Assembly (NCBI RefSeq): GCF_002127215.1
Contig: NZ_NFUT01000001.1
Location: forward strand, 496,001-560,000
From: Hydrogenophaga sp. IBVHS2
GTDB taxonomy: Bacteria; Pseudomonadota; Gammaproteobacteria; Burkholderiales; Burkholderiaceae_C
Direction: 5' to 3'
DNA: 64,000 nt
Position numbers and translations under genes: made by a program. Shown here one piece after another: positions 19,217-35,326 of this stretch. The notes under the pieces are model-generated. The model searched no databases. It was not told the origin of the DNA and worked only from the letters and a program-made list of their open reading frames with translations. The first letter of the stretch is position 1. Each line of letters starts with the position of its first letter.

Positions 19217-20607
19217 GCAGCGGGCCTCTGGTGCTGGCCGATGGCGGCCGTGGGGACAGGGAAGGCATCGGCGCGCCGCGGGGCGGCCTCCGGTGCCCGG
19301 ATCAAGGGGGTGGCGGTGGAGACGCGGGAAGCCAGTGCGGCGGCGGCCACGAAGGCCAGCGCCTCGATGCCGAACACCACGGCATAGGCGGTGCCGGTGT
19401 CGGCCAGGAGGGCCCGCGACAGGTCGGCGGCGGCGGTGCCCAGCAGCCCGCCCAGGGCGAAGCCGATGGCTTGCGCCGCGCCCCACAGGCCCATGCGCAC
19501 CCCCTCGCGGCCGTGCCGGCCCTGGGATGCCAGCGCCATCATGGAGCCGATGGCGCCGATCGAGAACGCGCCGTTGCACACACCCAGCAGGAACACATTG
19601 GCCTGCAGCGGCCAGCCGGCACCCTGCAGGCCGGCGAGCGTCAGTCCGCCCAGGGCCATGGCCGAGGCCATGCATCCGCCCACCGCCCAGGCGCGCAGCG
19701 AGCCCACATGGCGCCAGCCAGGCACCCGCGACCAGCGCTGCCCGAGCGCGCCGGCGGCCGCCACCAGCAGCATGCCGCCGAGCACACCGGCGTTCTGCAG
19801 GCCCGAGAGCTGGGTCGATTCGCCGGGGGTCAGGCCGAACACCGTGCCGGCAAAGGGCTCCAGGATCAGGTCCTGGGCACTGAAGGCGATCATCGACACG
19901 AACACGAAGACGGTGAAGCGGCGGGCCACCGGCTCGTCCCAGATCTGGCCCAGGGCCTGCCGGAAGCTCGGTCGCGGCGCGTCGGCCGGCGTGGGCCGCA
20001 GCGCTGCACCGCCCGGGCCTTCGAGTCCGCGCAGCGCCAGCAGGGTCACCAGGACGGCCAGCACCGAGACGCTGCCGCTCACCGCCACCAGGCGTTCCGG
20101 CGAGAAGGGATCGATCAGCCGGCCGGTGGTGCCGGCGGTGAGCGCAAAGCCCAGGATCATCATCATCCACACCAGGGTGGCCGCACCGGCGCGGCGCCCT
20201 TCGGGCACGCGTTTGGCCAGCAGCACCAGCAGCGAGGTGCCGGCCGCGCTCACGCCCAGACCCACCAGTACGAAGCCCAGTGTGGCCACCAGCACGCCGA
20301 TCACCGGCTGGCTGGCCAGCCACAGCGTGCTCGATGCCGCCACCACGCCGCCGGTGCCCAGCACCACCATGCCGCCCAAGATCCACGGTGTGCGGCGCTG
20401 TCCCACGTCCGAGCCGAAGCCCATGCGCGGGCGTGCCATCTGCACCGCATAGTGCAGGGCCACCAGCAGGCCCGGCAACAAGGCGGGCAGGGCGAGTTCG
20501 ACCACCATCACCCGGTTCAGGGTCGAGGTGGTCAGCACCACGATGGAACCCAGGCAGGCCTGCACCAGACCGATGCGGACGATGCGCGACCAGCCGAAAT
20601 CGGTCAT
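19213..20607 (-). CDS. bch2: PucC-family major facilitator (Bch2/ORF428)
   Basis: 464 residues, about 12 membrane spans of the PucC/LhaA branch of the major facilitator superfamily. The family blocks LNRVMVVEL near residue 30 and LILEPFAGTVFG in the second half are present. In Rhodobacter the orthologue ORF428 lies between bchG and bchP exactly as here and is thought to help deliver or handle pigments. Both ends overlap neighbours by 4 bases. It resembles lhaA at 33.1 kb, the second PucC-type protein of the cluster. Confidence 0.9.
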   Translation of the reverse strand: MTDFGWSRIVRIGLVQACLGSIVVLTTSTLNRVMVVELALPALLPGLLVALHYAVQMARPRMGFGSDVGQRRTPWILGGMVVLGTGGVVAASSTLWLASQPVIGVLVATLGFVLVGLGVSAAGTSLLVLLAKRVPEGRRAGAATLVWMMMILGFALTAGTTGRLIDPFSPERLVAVSGSVSVLAVLVTLLALRGLEGPGGAALRPTPADAPRPSFRQALGQIWDEPVARRFTVFVFVSMIAFSAQDLILEPFAGTVFGLTPGESTQLSGLQNAGVLGGMLLVAAAGALGQRWSRVPGWRHVGSLRAWAVGGCMASAMALGGLTLAGLQGAGWPLQANVFLLGVCNGAFSIGAIGSMMALASQGRHGREGVRMGLWGAAQAIGFALGGLLGTAAADLSRALLADTGTAYAVVFGIEALAFVAAAALASRVSTATPLIRAPEAAPRRADAFPVPTAAIGQHQRPAA

Positions 20608-21488
20608 GGCGCCACCCCCAGGCTGCGCAGCGCAAAGGCACTGACCATCATGCCGGCCACGAACAGCGGCACGCCGAAGCCGCTGTACCACAGGGCCCGT
20701 TCGGTCGGGCTGGCCAGAAACCGACGCATCAGCACGCCCTGCACCAGCAGCAGTGCGCCGACACCGGCGGCATGCAGGGGCCTTTCCCAGTGCAGCAGCA
20801 GGCCGATCACCAGCACCTGCGGCACCGCCATGAACCAGCAGGCCACGCGCGCGGCGCGGTCCACGCCCAGCTGCACCGGCAGCGAACGCACGCCCATGCG
20901 CCGGTCGCCGGCCACGGCCTTGAAATCGTTGAGGGTCATGATGCCGTGCGTGCCCGCGCTGTAGAGGGCCGCCAGCACCAGCGACTCGCCGCCCGGCATG
21001 GCGCCCCCGGCCATGACCGCAGCGCCGGTGATCCACGCGATGCCCTCATAGCTGATGCCGCAGGCGGCATTGCCCCACCAGCCGTTTTCCTTCAGGCGCA
21101 GCGGCGGGGCGCTGTACGCCCAGGCCAGCAGCAGGCCCAGCGCGGCAGCGCCGAAACCCCAGGGGCCCAGCACCGTGGCCACCAGCAGCGAGAGCACCGT
21201 CCAGCCCACGGCCAGGTAGAGGCCCCAGCGGCCGGGCATGCGGCCCGAGGGGATGGGGCGCTGCGGCTCGTTGATGGCGTCCACATGGCGGTCGAACCAG
21301 TCATTGACGGCCTGGCTGGTGGCACACACCAGCGGACCGGCCAGCGCCACGCCCACCAGGGCCAGCCACCAGCGGCCGTCCATGGACACCCCGGAGGCCA
21401 CCACGCCGCAGGCGAAGGCCCACATCGGCGGAAACCAGGTGATGGGCTTGAAGAGCTCGGTGACGGCGGACAGGGCGGGACGGGACAT
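20604..21488 (-). CDS. bchG: Bacteriochlorophyll synthase (geranylgeranyl transferase)
   Basis: 294 residues, polytopic UbiA-family prenyltransferase that esterifies bacteriochlorophyllide with geranylgeranyl diphosphate. The first Asp-rich motif is NDWFDRHVDAINEPQRP and the second is near LNDFKAVAGDRR. The N-terminus TELFKPITWFPPMWAFACG is characteristic of BchG, which supports ATG 21488; an upstream in-frame TTG lies inside the PpsR palindrome. No Shine-Dalgarno sequence precedes the ATG, and a promoter -10 box ends only 7 bases upstream, so the mRNA is probably leaderless. Confidence 0.95.
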   Translation of the reverse strand: MSRPALSAVTELFKPITWFPPMWAFACGVVASGVSMDGRWWLALVGVALAGPLVCATSQAVNDWFDRHVDAINEPQRPIPSGRMPGRWGLYLAVGWTVLSLLVATVLGPWGFGAAALGLLLAWAYSAPPLRLKENGWWGNAACGISYEGIAWITGAAVMAGGAMPGGESLVLAALYSAGTHGIMTLNDFKAVAGDRRMGVRSLPVQLGVDRAARVACWFMAVPQVLVIGLLLHWERPLHAAGVGALLLVQGVLMRRFLASPTERALWYSGFGVPLFVAGMMVSAFALRSLGVAP

Positions 21489-21495
21489 GCCGGCC

Positions 21496-21536
21496 GTTGT
21501 ACGCCGGTCCACCCGCTGTGTCAATTCAGATTGACA
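21496..21536 (-). promoter_or_regulatory. bchG promoter with PpsR palindrome
   Basis: The perfect-core site TGTCAATTCAGATTGACA occupies 21519-21536 (TGT-N12-ACA, the PpsR/CrtJ consensus). Its half nearest the gene is also the -35 box TTGACA. A 17-base spacer leads to TACAAC (21496-21501) as -10. PpsR bound here would cover the -35. Predicted transcription start is at or one base before the bchG ATG. Confidence 0.8.
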
Positions 21537-21545
21537 CTTGATCTG

Positions 21546-23045
21546 TCATTCGGATGGATCGGCGGCCGGGGATTCGTCGCCAGGGCTGTCCTTGATGCCG
21601 AAGCGGCGCAGCTTGATGTAGAGGCTCTGGCGCGAAAGCCCCAGCATCTCGGCAGCCGAAGCCCGGTTGTCGCCGGTGAGGTCCAGCGCCGCCTCGATGC
21701 ACAGCTGCTCGATCAGGTCGGTGGTTTCCCGCACGATGTCGCGCAGCGGCAGGCGGCCCACCAGCTCGGTCAGCTGGCTGGCCGAACGGGGCAGTTCCTT
21801 GCCCCCGCGACCGTCCAGGCCGAGACGCCGGCCCACGTCGCGGATGGTGAAGCCCAGGCAGCGCTGCACGCCGTTGTGCACCGCCACGGCCGACAGCTCG
21901 ACGTCGGTGGTGGAGCCGAACTCGCCACGCATCTGGGTGCCGAACAGCCGCACCGTGCCGTGCTGGCGCAGGTTGGTGATCAGCACCCGCATGTCCACGC
22001 CGGTGCGGCCCAGCCAGCGGTCCAGCATCTCGCCGCGGGCCTGTTCCTCGGTGCCGAGCTGGCTCAGGTCGAGGAAGCTGCGGTTGGCGCTCAGGATGCG
22101 GCCGTCCAGATCGGTCACGACCACGGCATCGGGGGCACCGTCGATCACCTGCAACAGCTGCTGCCGGCCTGCCGCCAGGGCCGGGGCCATGCTGTCGAGC
22201 GGGCGGGTGAAGCGCAGCAGGAAGTGCTGCTGGTTGTCCTGGCGGAACTGCGAGGCGGCCACCAGCATGTCCTCGGTGCCGTCGCGCAGGCGCACGCTGC
22301 AGGGATCGGCGCGGCCGCTCACGCGCAGGCGCTCGATCATCTCCCGCAGGGCGTGGGCACTGGCCTCATCGAGTCCGTCGGTGAGCGACCAGCTCGGCGT
22401 GCGCATGCGCTCGCCGAAGAGTTCGTAGGCGGCCGGGTTGGCTTCGGCCAGGCGGTCCATGGCGCCGGCCAGGATCAGCACCGGCTCGGAGGCCATCTGG
22501 AACAGCAGGCGGTAACGGGTCTCGACCTGGCGCAGCCGCCAGTAGTCGCGCTCCATGGAGAGCTGGGCGGTGACCAGCCGCTGCTGCAGCGTGATCTGGT
22601 TGCGCAGGTCGTGGCCGAAAGCCAGGCGCCAGCCGCCCTGGCCGGGGTCCACACCGTCCCGGTCGATGGCCACCAGGGTGTAAGACACCGGCCATTCGTT
22701 GCCGTCGGGCAGGGTGTGGTTGACGTGGCGCCAGCGCATGACCTCCGGCGCGCCGGCCTGGCCGGCCGGGGCCTCGATCTGCCCCATGAGCTGCTCGATC
22801 TTGGGCCGGCTCTCGGTGGCCACCGTGTCCACCCAGCGCTGTCCCAGCCAGCCGGCCAGCTGCAGGCTGGACGGTGCGTCGCCCCGGCAGGCCAGGTCGA
22901 CGATGGTTCCTGCAGGATCCAGCACCAGCACGATGTCGGTGGCGGTGCTGACCAGTTCGGCCACCACGTCGGCAGCCAAACCGCTCAGGAAACGCTCGGG
23001 TGCATCGAAAAATCGCTCGGCAGACTCGGACGTCGCCTGGGGCAT
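21546..23045 (-). CDS. ppsR: Redox-responsive photosynthesis regulator PpsR/CrtJ
   Basis: 499 residues. Three PAS-like regions (about 30-140, 175-285 and 300-410) precede a Fis-type helix-turn-helix (about 455-485: DNRASAAEMLGLSRQSLYIKL). Cys249 and Cys449 lie where the two redox-active cysteines of Rhodobacter PpsR (251 and 424) are found, the second just before the DNA-binding domain (EQLCIEAALDL). It binds TGT-N12-ACA palindromes, five of which I find in this window. In Rhodobacter it represses under oxygen; in R. gelatinosus it acts both as repressor and as activator. It is downstream of ppaA in the same direction. Confidence 0.95.
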   Translation of the reverse strand: MPQATSESAERFFDAPERFLSGLAADVVAELVSTATDIVLVLDPAGTIVDLACRGDAPSSLQLAGWLGQRWVDTVATESRPKIEQLMGQIEAPAGQAGAPEVMRWRHVNHTLPDGNEWPVSYTLVAIDRDGVDPGQGGWRLAFGHDLRNQITLQQRLVTAQLSMERDYWRLRQVETRYRLLFQMASEPVLILAGAMDRLAEANPAAYELFGERMRTPSWSLTDGLDEASAHALREMIERLRVSGRADPCSVRLRDGTEDMLVAASQFRQDNQQHFLLRFTRPLDSMAPALAAGRQQLLQVIDGAPDAVVVTDLDGRILSANRSFLDLSQLGTEEQARGEMLDRWLGRTGVDMRVLITNLRQHGTVRLFGTQMRGEFGSTTDVELSAVAVHNGVQRCLGFTIRDVGRRLGLDGRGGKELPRSASQLTELVGRLPLRDIVRETTDLIEQLCIEAALDLTGDNRASAAEMLGLSRQSLYIKLRRFGIKDSPGDESPAADPSE

Positions 23046-23090
23046 GTTGTTCTTTCTGTTGGGACCAGGTCAGGGGGGGCCGAAAGGCAT

Positions 23091-23933
23091 TCAGGCGTGC
23101 GGTTGACCGCAGACAAGACGCTCGGCGATGCGTGGGGCTGACGCACCGTCTGTGATGATCTCGTCGGCCGCGATGCGTTCCCAGGCGTCCGGGTACGTGG
23201 CGAAAACAGGGCCGCCGGCGATTATAGAGACGCACCGGTTCAGGCTCTGGCGCCGTACCGACTCGATGGCCCGGGCCAGCGGCTCCAGGCCCTCGAGGCT
23301 GCCGACCGTGAAACCGACCACGTCGTACCAGGTGGACTGCACCTGCCACGAGACCGGCTCGGTGGGCATGAAATGGGCGTCGACGTCCCAGCCGGCGCGC
23401 ATGAAGAATTCGCTGACGATGCTCAGGCCCAGGGTGTGGACCTCGCCCGGGGCGGAGGTGAGCAGGATGCGCCGGCCTTCAAGGGTCAGGGCCTGGCGCT
23501 GCTGCACCAGCGACGCGCTGTGGTCCCGCACCACCTGCTGCAGGCGGCCCAGGCCGATGGCCACATCGGTGCAGGTGCATTCGTCGGTGACCCAGCGGTG
23601 GCCCAGCAGCCGGGCCACCGGCGCCAGCAGGTCCAGGAAGATGGCTTCCACCTGCACGCCGCGCTCGCGCAGGGCGACCACGCAGTCGTTCAGGGCCCGA
23701 TCGTCGCCATGCAGCACCATGCGGGCGAACAGCGCCACCTCGTCCGGCTGGATCGCGCCGGGATGACCCGGACGGCCCGGCATGCGGCGGGGCGACTGGG
23801 CGTGGTTGCGCACCAGCCGGGGAATGATGTCCAGCGCCAGCGTGCGGTTGATCAGGGTGGCACGCAACGGCTCGACCCCGGCGTCGGCCATCTCGGGCGG
23901 TTCTCGGGAATCGGGCTGGTGTTGCTGGGCCAT
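23091..23933 (-). CDS. ppaA: PpaA/AerR cobalamin-binding photosynthesis regulator
   Basis: 280 residues. The central-to-C-terminal part is a B12-binding (SCHIC-type) domain; the block TSAPGEVHTLGLSIVSEFFM places His166 at the usual axial-ligand position, and SIIAGGPVF forms the C-terminal strand-loop. AerR binds adenosyl- or hydroxycobalamin after light exposure and antagonises or redirects PpsR/CrtJ. The gene adjoins ppsR with a 45-base gap, as in other purple bacteria. ATG 23933 has a ribosome site AGGAGA; an open frame continues 29 codons upstream without one. Confidence 0.92.
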   Translation of the reverse strand: MAQQHQPDSREPPEMADAGVEPLRATLINRTLALDIIPRLVRNHAQSPRRMPGRPGHPGAIQPDEVALFARMVLHGDDRALNDCVVALRERGVQVEAIFLDLLAPVARLLGHRWVTDECTCTDVAIGLGRLQQVVRDHSASLVQQRQALTLEGRRILLTSAPGEVHTLGLSIVSEFFMRAGWDVDAHFMPTEPVSWQVQSTWYDVVGFTVGSLEGLEPLARAIESVRRQSLNRCVSIIAGGPVFATYPDAWERIAADEIITDGASAPRIAERLVCGQPHA

Positions 23934-23989
23934 GGTCGTCTCCTGCGTGTCGGCTGAATCACCGAGGGCCGGAATTGCTTGCGACCTAG

Positions 23990-25993
<2,004 letters not shown>

Positions 25994-25994
25994 G

Positions 25995-27555
25995 ATGCAG
26001 CTCACCCTCTGGACCTACGAAGGACCGCCCCACGTGGGCGCGATGCGGATCGCCACCGCGCTGGCCGATGTGCACTACGTGCTGCATGCGCCGCAGGGCG
26101 ACACCTACGCCGACCTGCTGTTCACCATGATCCAGCGCGACGCCAAGCGCCCGCCGGTGACCTACACCACCTTCCAGGCCCGTGACCTGGGCGGCGACAC
26201 GGCCGAGCTGTTCCAGAGCTCGGCCCGCGAGGCGGTGGCCCGCTTCAAGCCCAACGCGCTGCTGGTGGGAGCCTCGTGCACCGCCGAGCTCATCCAGGAC
26301 GACCCGGGCGGTCTGAGCAAGGCCCTGAATCTGGGCATTCCGGTGGTGGCCCTGGAACTGCCCTCATACCAGCGCAAGGAAAACTGGGGCGCCGCCGAAA
26401 CCTTCTACCAGGTGGTGCGCCAGCTGGCCGACACCCAGCGCCGCCCGCTGCCGCGCCAGCCCGGCCAGCGCCCGCGCTGCAACATCCTGGGCCCGGCCGC
26501 GCTGGGCTTCCGGCACCGCGACGACCTGACCGAGATCACCCGCCTGCTCGATGCGCTCGGCGTCGACGTGCATGTGGTGGCCCCGCAGGGCGCCACCGTG
26601 GCCCAGCTGGCCACGCTGGGCGAAGCCCACTTCAATGTGGTGCTCTACCCCGAGATCGCCTCGGTGGCGGCCGGCTGGCTGCAGCGCACCTTCGGCCAGC
26701 CCTTCACGCGCACCGTGCCCATGGGCATGGGGGCCACACGCGACTTCATCCGCGAGGTGGCCGAGCTGGCCGGGGTCGACCCCGAGCCGGTGCTGCAGGG
26801 GCAGGGCGCCCGGGCCCCGTGGTACGCCCGCTCGGTCGATTCCACCTACCTCACCCACAAGCGGGTGTTCGTGTTCGGCGATGCCACGCACGCCGTGGCG
26901 GCCGCCCGCATCGCGGCCGAGGAAATGGGCTTCACCGTGGTGGGCATCGGCACCTACAGCCGCGAATTCGCCCGCGAGGTGCGCGCCTGCGCCACCCGCC
27001 TGGGCATCGAGGCCCTGATCAGCGACGACTACCTCGAGGTCGAGGCGCGCATCGCCGAACTCCAGCCCGAGCTGGTGCTGGGCACGCAGATGGAGCGCCA
27101 CATCGCCAAGCGGCTGGGCATTCCGTGTGCCGTCATTTCGGCCCCGGTCCATGTGCAGGACTTCCCGGCCCGCTATTCGCCGGTGATGGGCTTCGAGGGC
27201 GCCAACGTGCTGTTCGACACCTGGGTCCATCCGCTGATGATGGGCCTGGAGGAACACCTGATCGGCATGTTCCGCGGCGATGCGGAGTTCCATGCCGATG
27301 CCGCGCCCTCGCACCTGGGCGGTGCGGTGCGGCCGCAGCCGGCGGCGGCCCAGCCCGAGCTGGAGCCCGAGCCCGTGCTGGTGGCCGTTGAAGCCGCACC
27401 CGCAGCCCCCCACGACGGTCCGCCCGCATGGCAGGCCGACGCCGAGCGCGAGCTGCGCAAGATCCCGTTTTTCGTTCGCGGCAAGGCCCGCCGCAACACA
27501 GAGCTGTACGCCAGGGACAAAGGCCTGCCCTCCATCACCCTGGAGACCCTCTACG

Positions 27556-27581
<26 letters not shown>
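25995..27581 (+). CDS. bchB: Light-independent protochlorophyllide reductase subunit B
   Basis: 528 residues. Asp36 ([10 protein letters not shown]), the unusual aspartate ligand of the NB-cluster, is at exactly the expected position, and Cys95-like [12 protein letters not shown] is present. The C-terminal domain (about 430-528) carries a variable Pro/Ala/Glu linker and then the conserved helical PCP-red end ([17 protein letters not shown]). Works with BchN and the electron donor BchL. The 3' end overlaps the bchH start by 26 bases. Confidence 0.97.
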
Positions 27582-32324
<4,743 letters not shown>

Positions 32325-32335
32325 AGGACATCGTC

Positions 32336-33055
32336 ATGGACATGCGCAACGCCTCCAGCCGCTACATCGAGCGCCGTGAAGAGATCGAGACCTACTTCGA
32401 CCGCACGGCGGTGCAGGCCTGGGAACGCCTGACCTCCACCGCGCCGGTGGGCCGCATCCGCGCCACGGTGCGCGCCGGCCGCGACCAGATGCGCGAGAAC
32501 CTGCTGAGCTGGCTGCCGCATGACATGCGCGGCCTGCGGCTGCTCGATGCCGGCTGCGGCACCGGTGCCCTGGCCATGGAAGCGGCCCGGCGCGGCGCCG
32601 ACGTGGTGGCCATCGACCTCTCGCCCACGCTGGTGCAGCTGGCCCGCGACCGCTGGAACGAGACCCCGCAGGCCACCGGCTGCGGCCGCATCGACTTCCA
32701 GGCCGGCGACATGCTCGACGAAGGCTTCGGCGGCTTCGACCATGTGGTGGCCATGGACTCGCTCATCCACTACGACACCGACGACATGGTGCTGGCCCTG
32801 GCCCGGCTGGAGTCGCGCACCCGGCGCAGCATGCTGTTCACCTTTGCGCCGCGCACGCCGCTGCTGGCGGCCATGCACAGCGTGGGCCGGCTGTTTCCGC
32901 GCAGCGACCGCTCGCCGGCCCTCACGCCGGTGGCCGAGCCGCTGCTGCGCGCCGGTCTGTCGCTGGCCCTGTCGCCCCGCGGCTGGATCGAGGGTCGCCG
33001 GCAGCGCGTGGCCAGCGGCTTCTACACCTCGCAGGCCTGGGAGTGGCGCCGGTGA
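32336..33055 (+). CDS. bchM: Mg-protoporphyrin IX O-methyltransferase
   Basis: 239 residues, class I SAM-dependent methyltransferase that makes Mg-protoporphyrin IX monomethyl ester, the substrate of AcsF. SAM motif I is LLDAGCGTGALAMEA at about residues 69-83; the second acidic residue is in VVAIDLS. The family signature MDSLIHY follows. 11 bases separate it from bchL; the downstream gene starts within its stop (GTGA). Confidence 0.95.
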   Translation: MDMRNASSRYIERREEIETYFDRTAVQAWERLTSTAPVGRIRATVRAGRDQMRENLLSWLPHDMRGLRLLDAGCGTGALAMEAARRGADVVAIDLSPTLVQLARDRWNETPQATGCGRIDFQAGDMLDEGFGGFDHVVAMDSLIHYDTDDMVLALARLESRTRRSMLFTFAPRTPLLAAMHSVGRLFPRSDRSPALTPVAEPLLRAGLSLALSPRGWIEGRRQRVASGFYTSQAWEWRR

Positions 33056-34482
33056 ACCTCATGCGCATGCTCTCCCCGGCATGGGCGGTGCAGCTCACGC
33101 GCCGCTACGCGCCCTTCGCGGATGCGGCCTCGCCCGATCTGCCGCTGGGGCGCCTGCTGCGCCTGTCGCTGTTCCAGGCCGCCATCGGCATGACCATGGC
33201 CCTGCTGGTGGGCACGCTCAACCGGGTGATGATCGTGGAGCTGGGTGTGCCGGCCTGGTGGGTGGCCCTGTCGGTGGCGCTGCCGCTGGTGTTTGCACCG
33301 CTGCGCGCGCTCATCGGCTACCGCAGCGACACGCACCCATCGCCTCTGGGCCTGCGCCGCATGCCTTACATGTGGATGGGCACGCTGCTGATGTTCGGCG
33401 GCCTGTCCATCATGCCGTTTGCCCTGCTGCTGCTCACGGTGGACGACGCCAGCGTCTGGGCCGGTCGCATCGGTGCGGCGCTGGCCTTCCTGCTGGTGGG
33501 GGCGGGGATGCAGATCACCCAGACCGCCGGCATGGCGCTGGCCAGCGACCTGGCGCCGGTGGCCAAGCGGCCGCGCGTGGTGGCCCTGCTCTACAGCATG
33601 CTGCTGGTGGGCATGATCCTGGGCAGCGCGCTGCTGGGCCACATCCTGCAGGCGTTCTCCCCGACCCGCCTGGTGCAGGTGGTGCAGGGCGCCGCGGTGG
33701 TGGTGGCGGTGCTCAATGTCGCGTCGCTGTGGAAGCAGGAGCCGCGCCAGGCCCGCCGCGGGCAGCGCGCGCCCGACGGCTTCAGCCGCAGCTGGCAGCG
33801 CCTCATGGCCATCCCGCGCATCCGCCGCTTCCTGTGGACCGTGGGCCTGGGCACCGTGGCCTTCAGCATGCAGGACATCGTGCTCGAACCCTTCGGCGGG
33901 CAGGTGCTGGGGCTCGACGTGAGCCTGACCAGCGCACTGACCGCCATGAGTGCCGGCGGTGCCCTGCTGGCCTTTGTCTTCTCGGCGCGTTTCACATCAC
34001 GCGGGCTCGACTCCATCCGCCTGGCGGCGCTTGGGACCCTGCTCGGCCTGCCAGCTTTTGCCTGCGTGATCTTTTCTGCCCCGCTGCAGTCGCCACTGAT
34101 GTTCCAGTGCGGTGCCGCGCTCATCGGCTTTGCCGGTGGCCTGTTCTCGGTCGGCATGCTGCTCACCGCCATGGACCTGCCCGAGCCGGAACACACCGGT
34201 CTGGTGCTGGGCGCCTGGGGCGCAGTGCAGGCCACCGCGGCCGGGCTGTCGATGGCCGTGGGCGGCGTGCTGCGCGACCTGGTCGACGGCATGGTGAACG
34301 CCGGCTGGCTCTCCGGCCCGCTCGATTCGCCGGCCACCGGCTACAGCGTGGTGTTCCACGTCGAGATCTATCTGTTGTTCGTGGTGCTGATCGCCCTGGG
34401 ACCCCTGGTGCGCCGATCGACCCCCTCTGCCCGGCCCCCCCGCCGCCACCAGCCCATCGGCCTGGCCGAACTGCCCGGCTGA
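33052..34482 (+). CDS. lhaA: Light-harvesting 1 assembly factor LhaA (PucC family)
   Basis: 476 residues, about 12 spans, PucC branch of the major facilitator superfamily. Signature segments are GTLNRVMIVELGVPAW, GYRSDTHPSPLG-R-MPYMWMGTL and DIVLEPFGGQVLGLDV. LhaA is required for full LH1 assembly in Rhodobacter and always sits before puhA. GTG 33052 overlaps the bchM stop; ATG 33061 three codons later is the alternative. The puhA promoter probably lies within its distal part. Confidence 0.94.
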   Translation: MNLMRMLSPAWAVQLTRRYAPFADAASPDLPLGRLLRLSLFQAAIGMTMALLVGTLNRVMIVELGVPAWWVALSVALPLVFAPLRALIGYRSDTHPSPLGLRRMPYMWMGTLLMFGGLSIMPFALLLLTVDDASVWAGRIGAALAFLLVGAGMQITQTAGMALASDLAPVAKRPRVVALLYSMLLVGMILGSALLGHILQAFSPTRLVQVVQGAAVVVAVLNVASLWKQEPRQARRGQRAPDGFSRSWQRLMAIPRIRRFLWTVGLGTVAFSMQDIVLEPFGGQVLGLDVSLTSALTAMSAGGALLAFVFSARFTSRGLDSIRLAALGTLLGLPAFACVIFSAPLQSPLMFQCGAALIGFAGGLFSVGMLLTAMDLPEPEHTGLVLGAWGAVQATAAGLSMAVGGVLRDLVDGMVNAGWLSGPLDSPATGYSVVFHVEIYLLFVVLIALGPLVRRSTPSARPPRRHQPIGLAELPG

Positions 34483-34567
34483 TTCCGCCCGCCACCGTTT
34501 TCGCCCTTTCACCGTTTCATCCACCGAACTGCCCCCGCAGCCAAGCCCCGCCCACAAGGAGTCCATC

Positions 34568-35326
34568 ATGGAAACAGGCGCCATCACCCAGTACGTCGAC
34601 GTGGCACAGCTCGTGCTCTATGCCTTCTGGCTGTTCTTCTTCGGCCTCATCTGGTACCTCCAGCGCGAGAGCCATCGCGAGGGCTATCCCATGGACCCGG
34701 GCCGCGAGAACGGCCCCAAGATCACCGGCTGGCCGGTGGCCGAGCCCATCGCTTACAAGCTGGCCGACGGCCGCGAGGCCCTGAGCCCCGACCACAACCG
34801 TCCGGACGGCGCCTACACCGCCCAGCCCATCCACGGCTGGAACGGTGCACCCCTGGAGCCGGTGGGCGATCCGCTGCTGGCCGGCGTGGGTCCGGGTGCC
34901 TGGGCGGCCCGTGCCGACCATCCCGACATGCTGCTGCACGGCGGGCCCAAGATCGTTCCGCTGCGGGTGGCCACCGACCATGGCGTGGCCCGACAGGACA
35001 CCGATCCGCGCGGCCTGCCGGTGCTGGGCGCCGATGGCGAGGCCGCCGGCCGCGTCAAGGACATGTGGGTCGACCGCTGCGAGATGATGTTCCGCTACAT
35101 CGAGGTGGAGCTGGTCAACGGTCGCACCGTGCTGCTGCCGATCGCCTTTGCCCGCATCCGCAAGGACCGCGTCGAGGTGCATGCCCTGCTGTCCGACCAG
35201 TTCGGCAACGTGCCGGCCCTCAAGAACCCCGACCAGGTGACCCTGCTCGAAGAGGAAAAGATCTCGGCCTACTACGGCGCCGGCACCCTGTACGCCACGC
35301 CGCAGCGCCAGGAGCCGCTGGTATGA
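34568..35326 (+). CDS. puhA: Photosynthetic reaction centre H subunit
   Basis: 252 residues. One N-terminal transmembrane helix (about 12-31, AQLVLYAFWLFFFGLIWYLQ) and a cytoplasmic PRC-barrel domain (about 130-240) that covers the quinone site of the L and M subunits. The RESHREGYPM sequence after the helix and VKDMWVDRCEMMFRYIEV in the barrel are typical. A strong ribosome site AAGGAG lies 7 bases before the ATG. The 85-base gap upstream contains a CACCGTTT direct repeat but no convincing PpsR palindrome. Confidence 0.97.
   Translation: METGAITQYVDVAQLVLYAFWLFFFGLIWYLQRESHREGYPMDPGRENGPKITGWPVAEPIAYKLADGREALSPDHNRPDGAYTAQPIHGWNGAPLEPVGDPLLAGVGPGAWAARADHPDMLLHGGPKIVPLRVATDHGVARQDTDPRGLPVLGADGEAAGRVKDMWVDRCEMMFRYIEVELVNGRTVLLPIAFARIRKDRVEVHALLSDQFGNVPALKNPDQVTLLEEEKISAYYGAGTLYATPQRQEPLV

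Noticed and set aside
21488..21524. TTG start extending bchG upstream
   Set aside because: The codon is part of the PpsR site and -35 box; the family N-terminus begins at the ATG.
34483..34567. PpsR site upstream of puhA
   Set aside because: No TGT-N12-ACA was found in the gap; puhA may rely on a promoter in lhaA or on superoperon readthrough.
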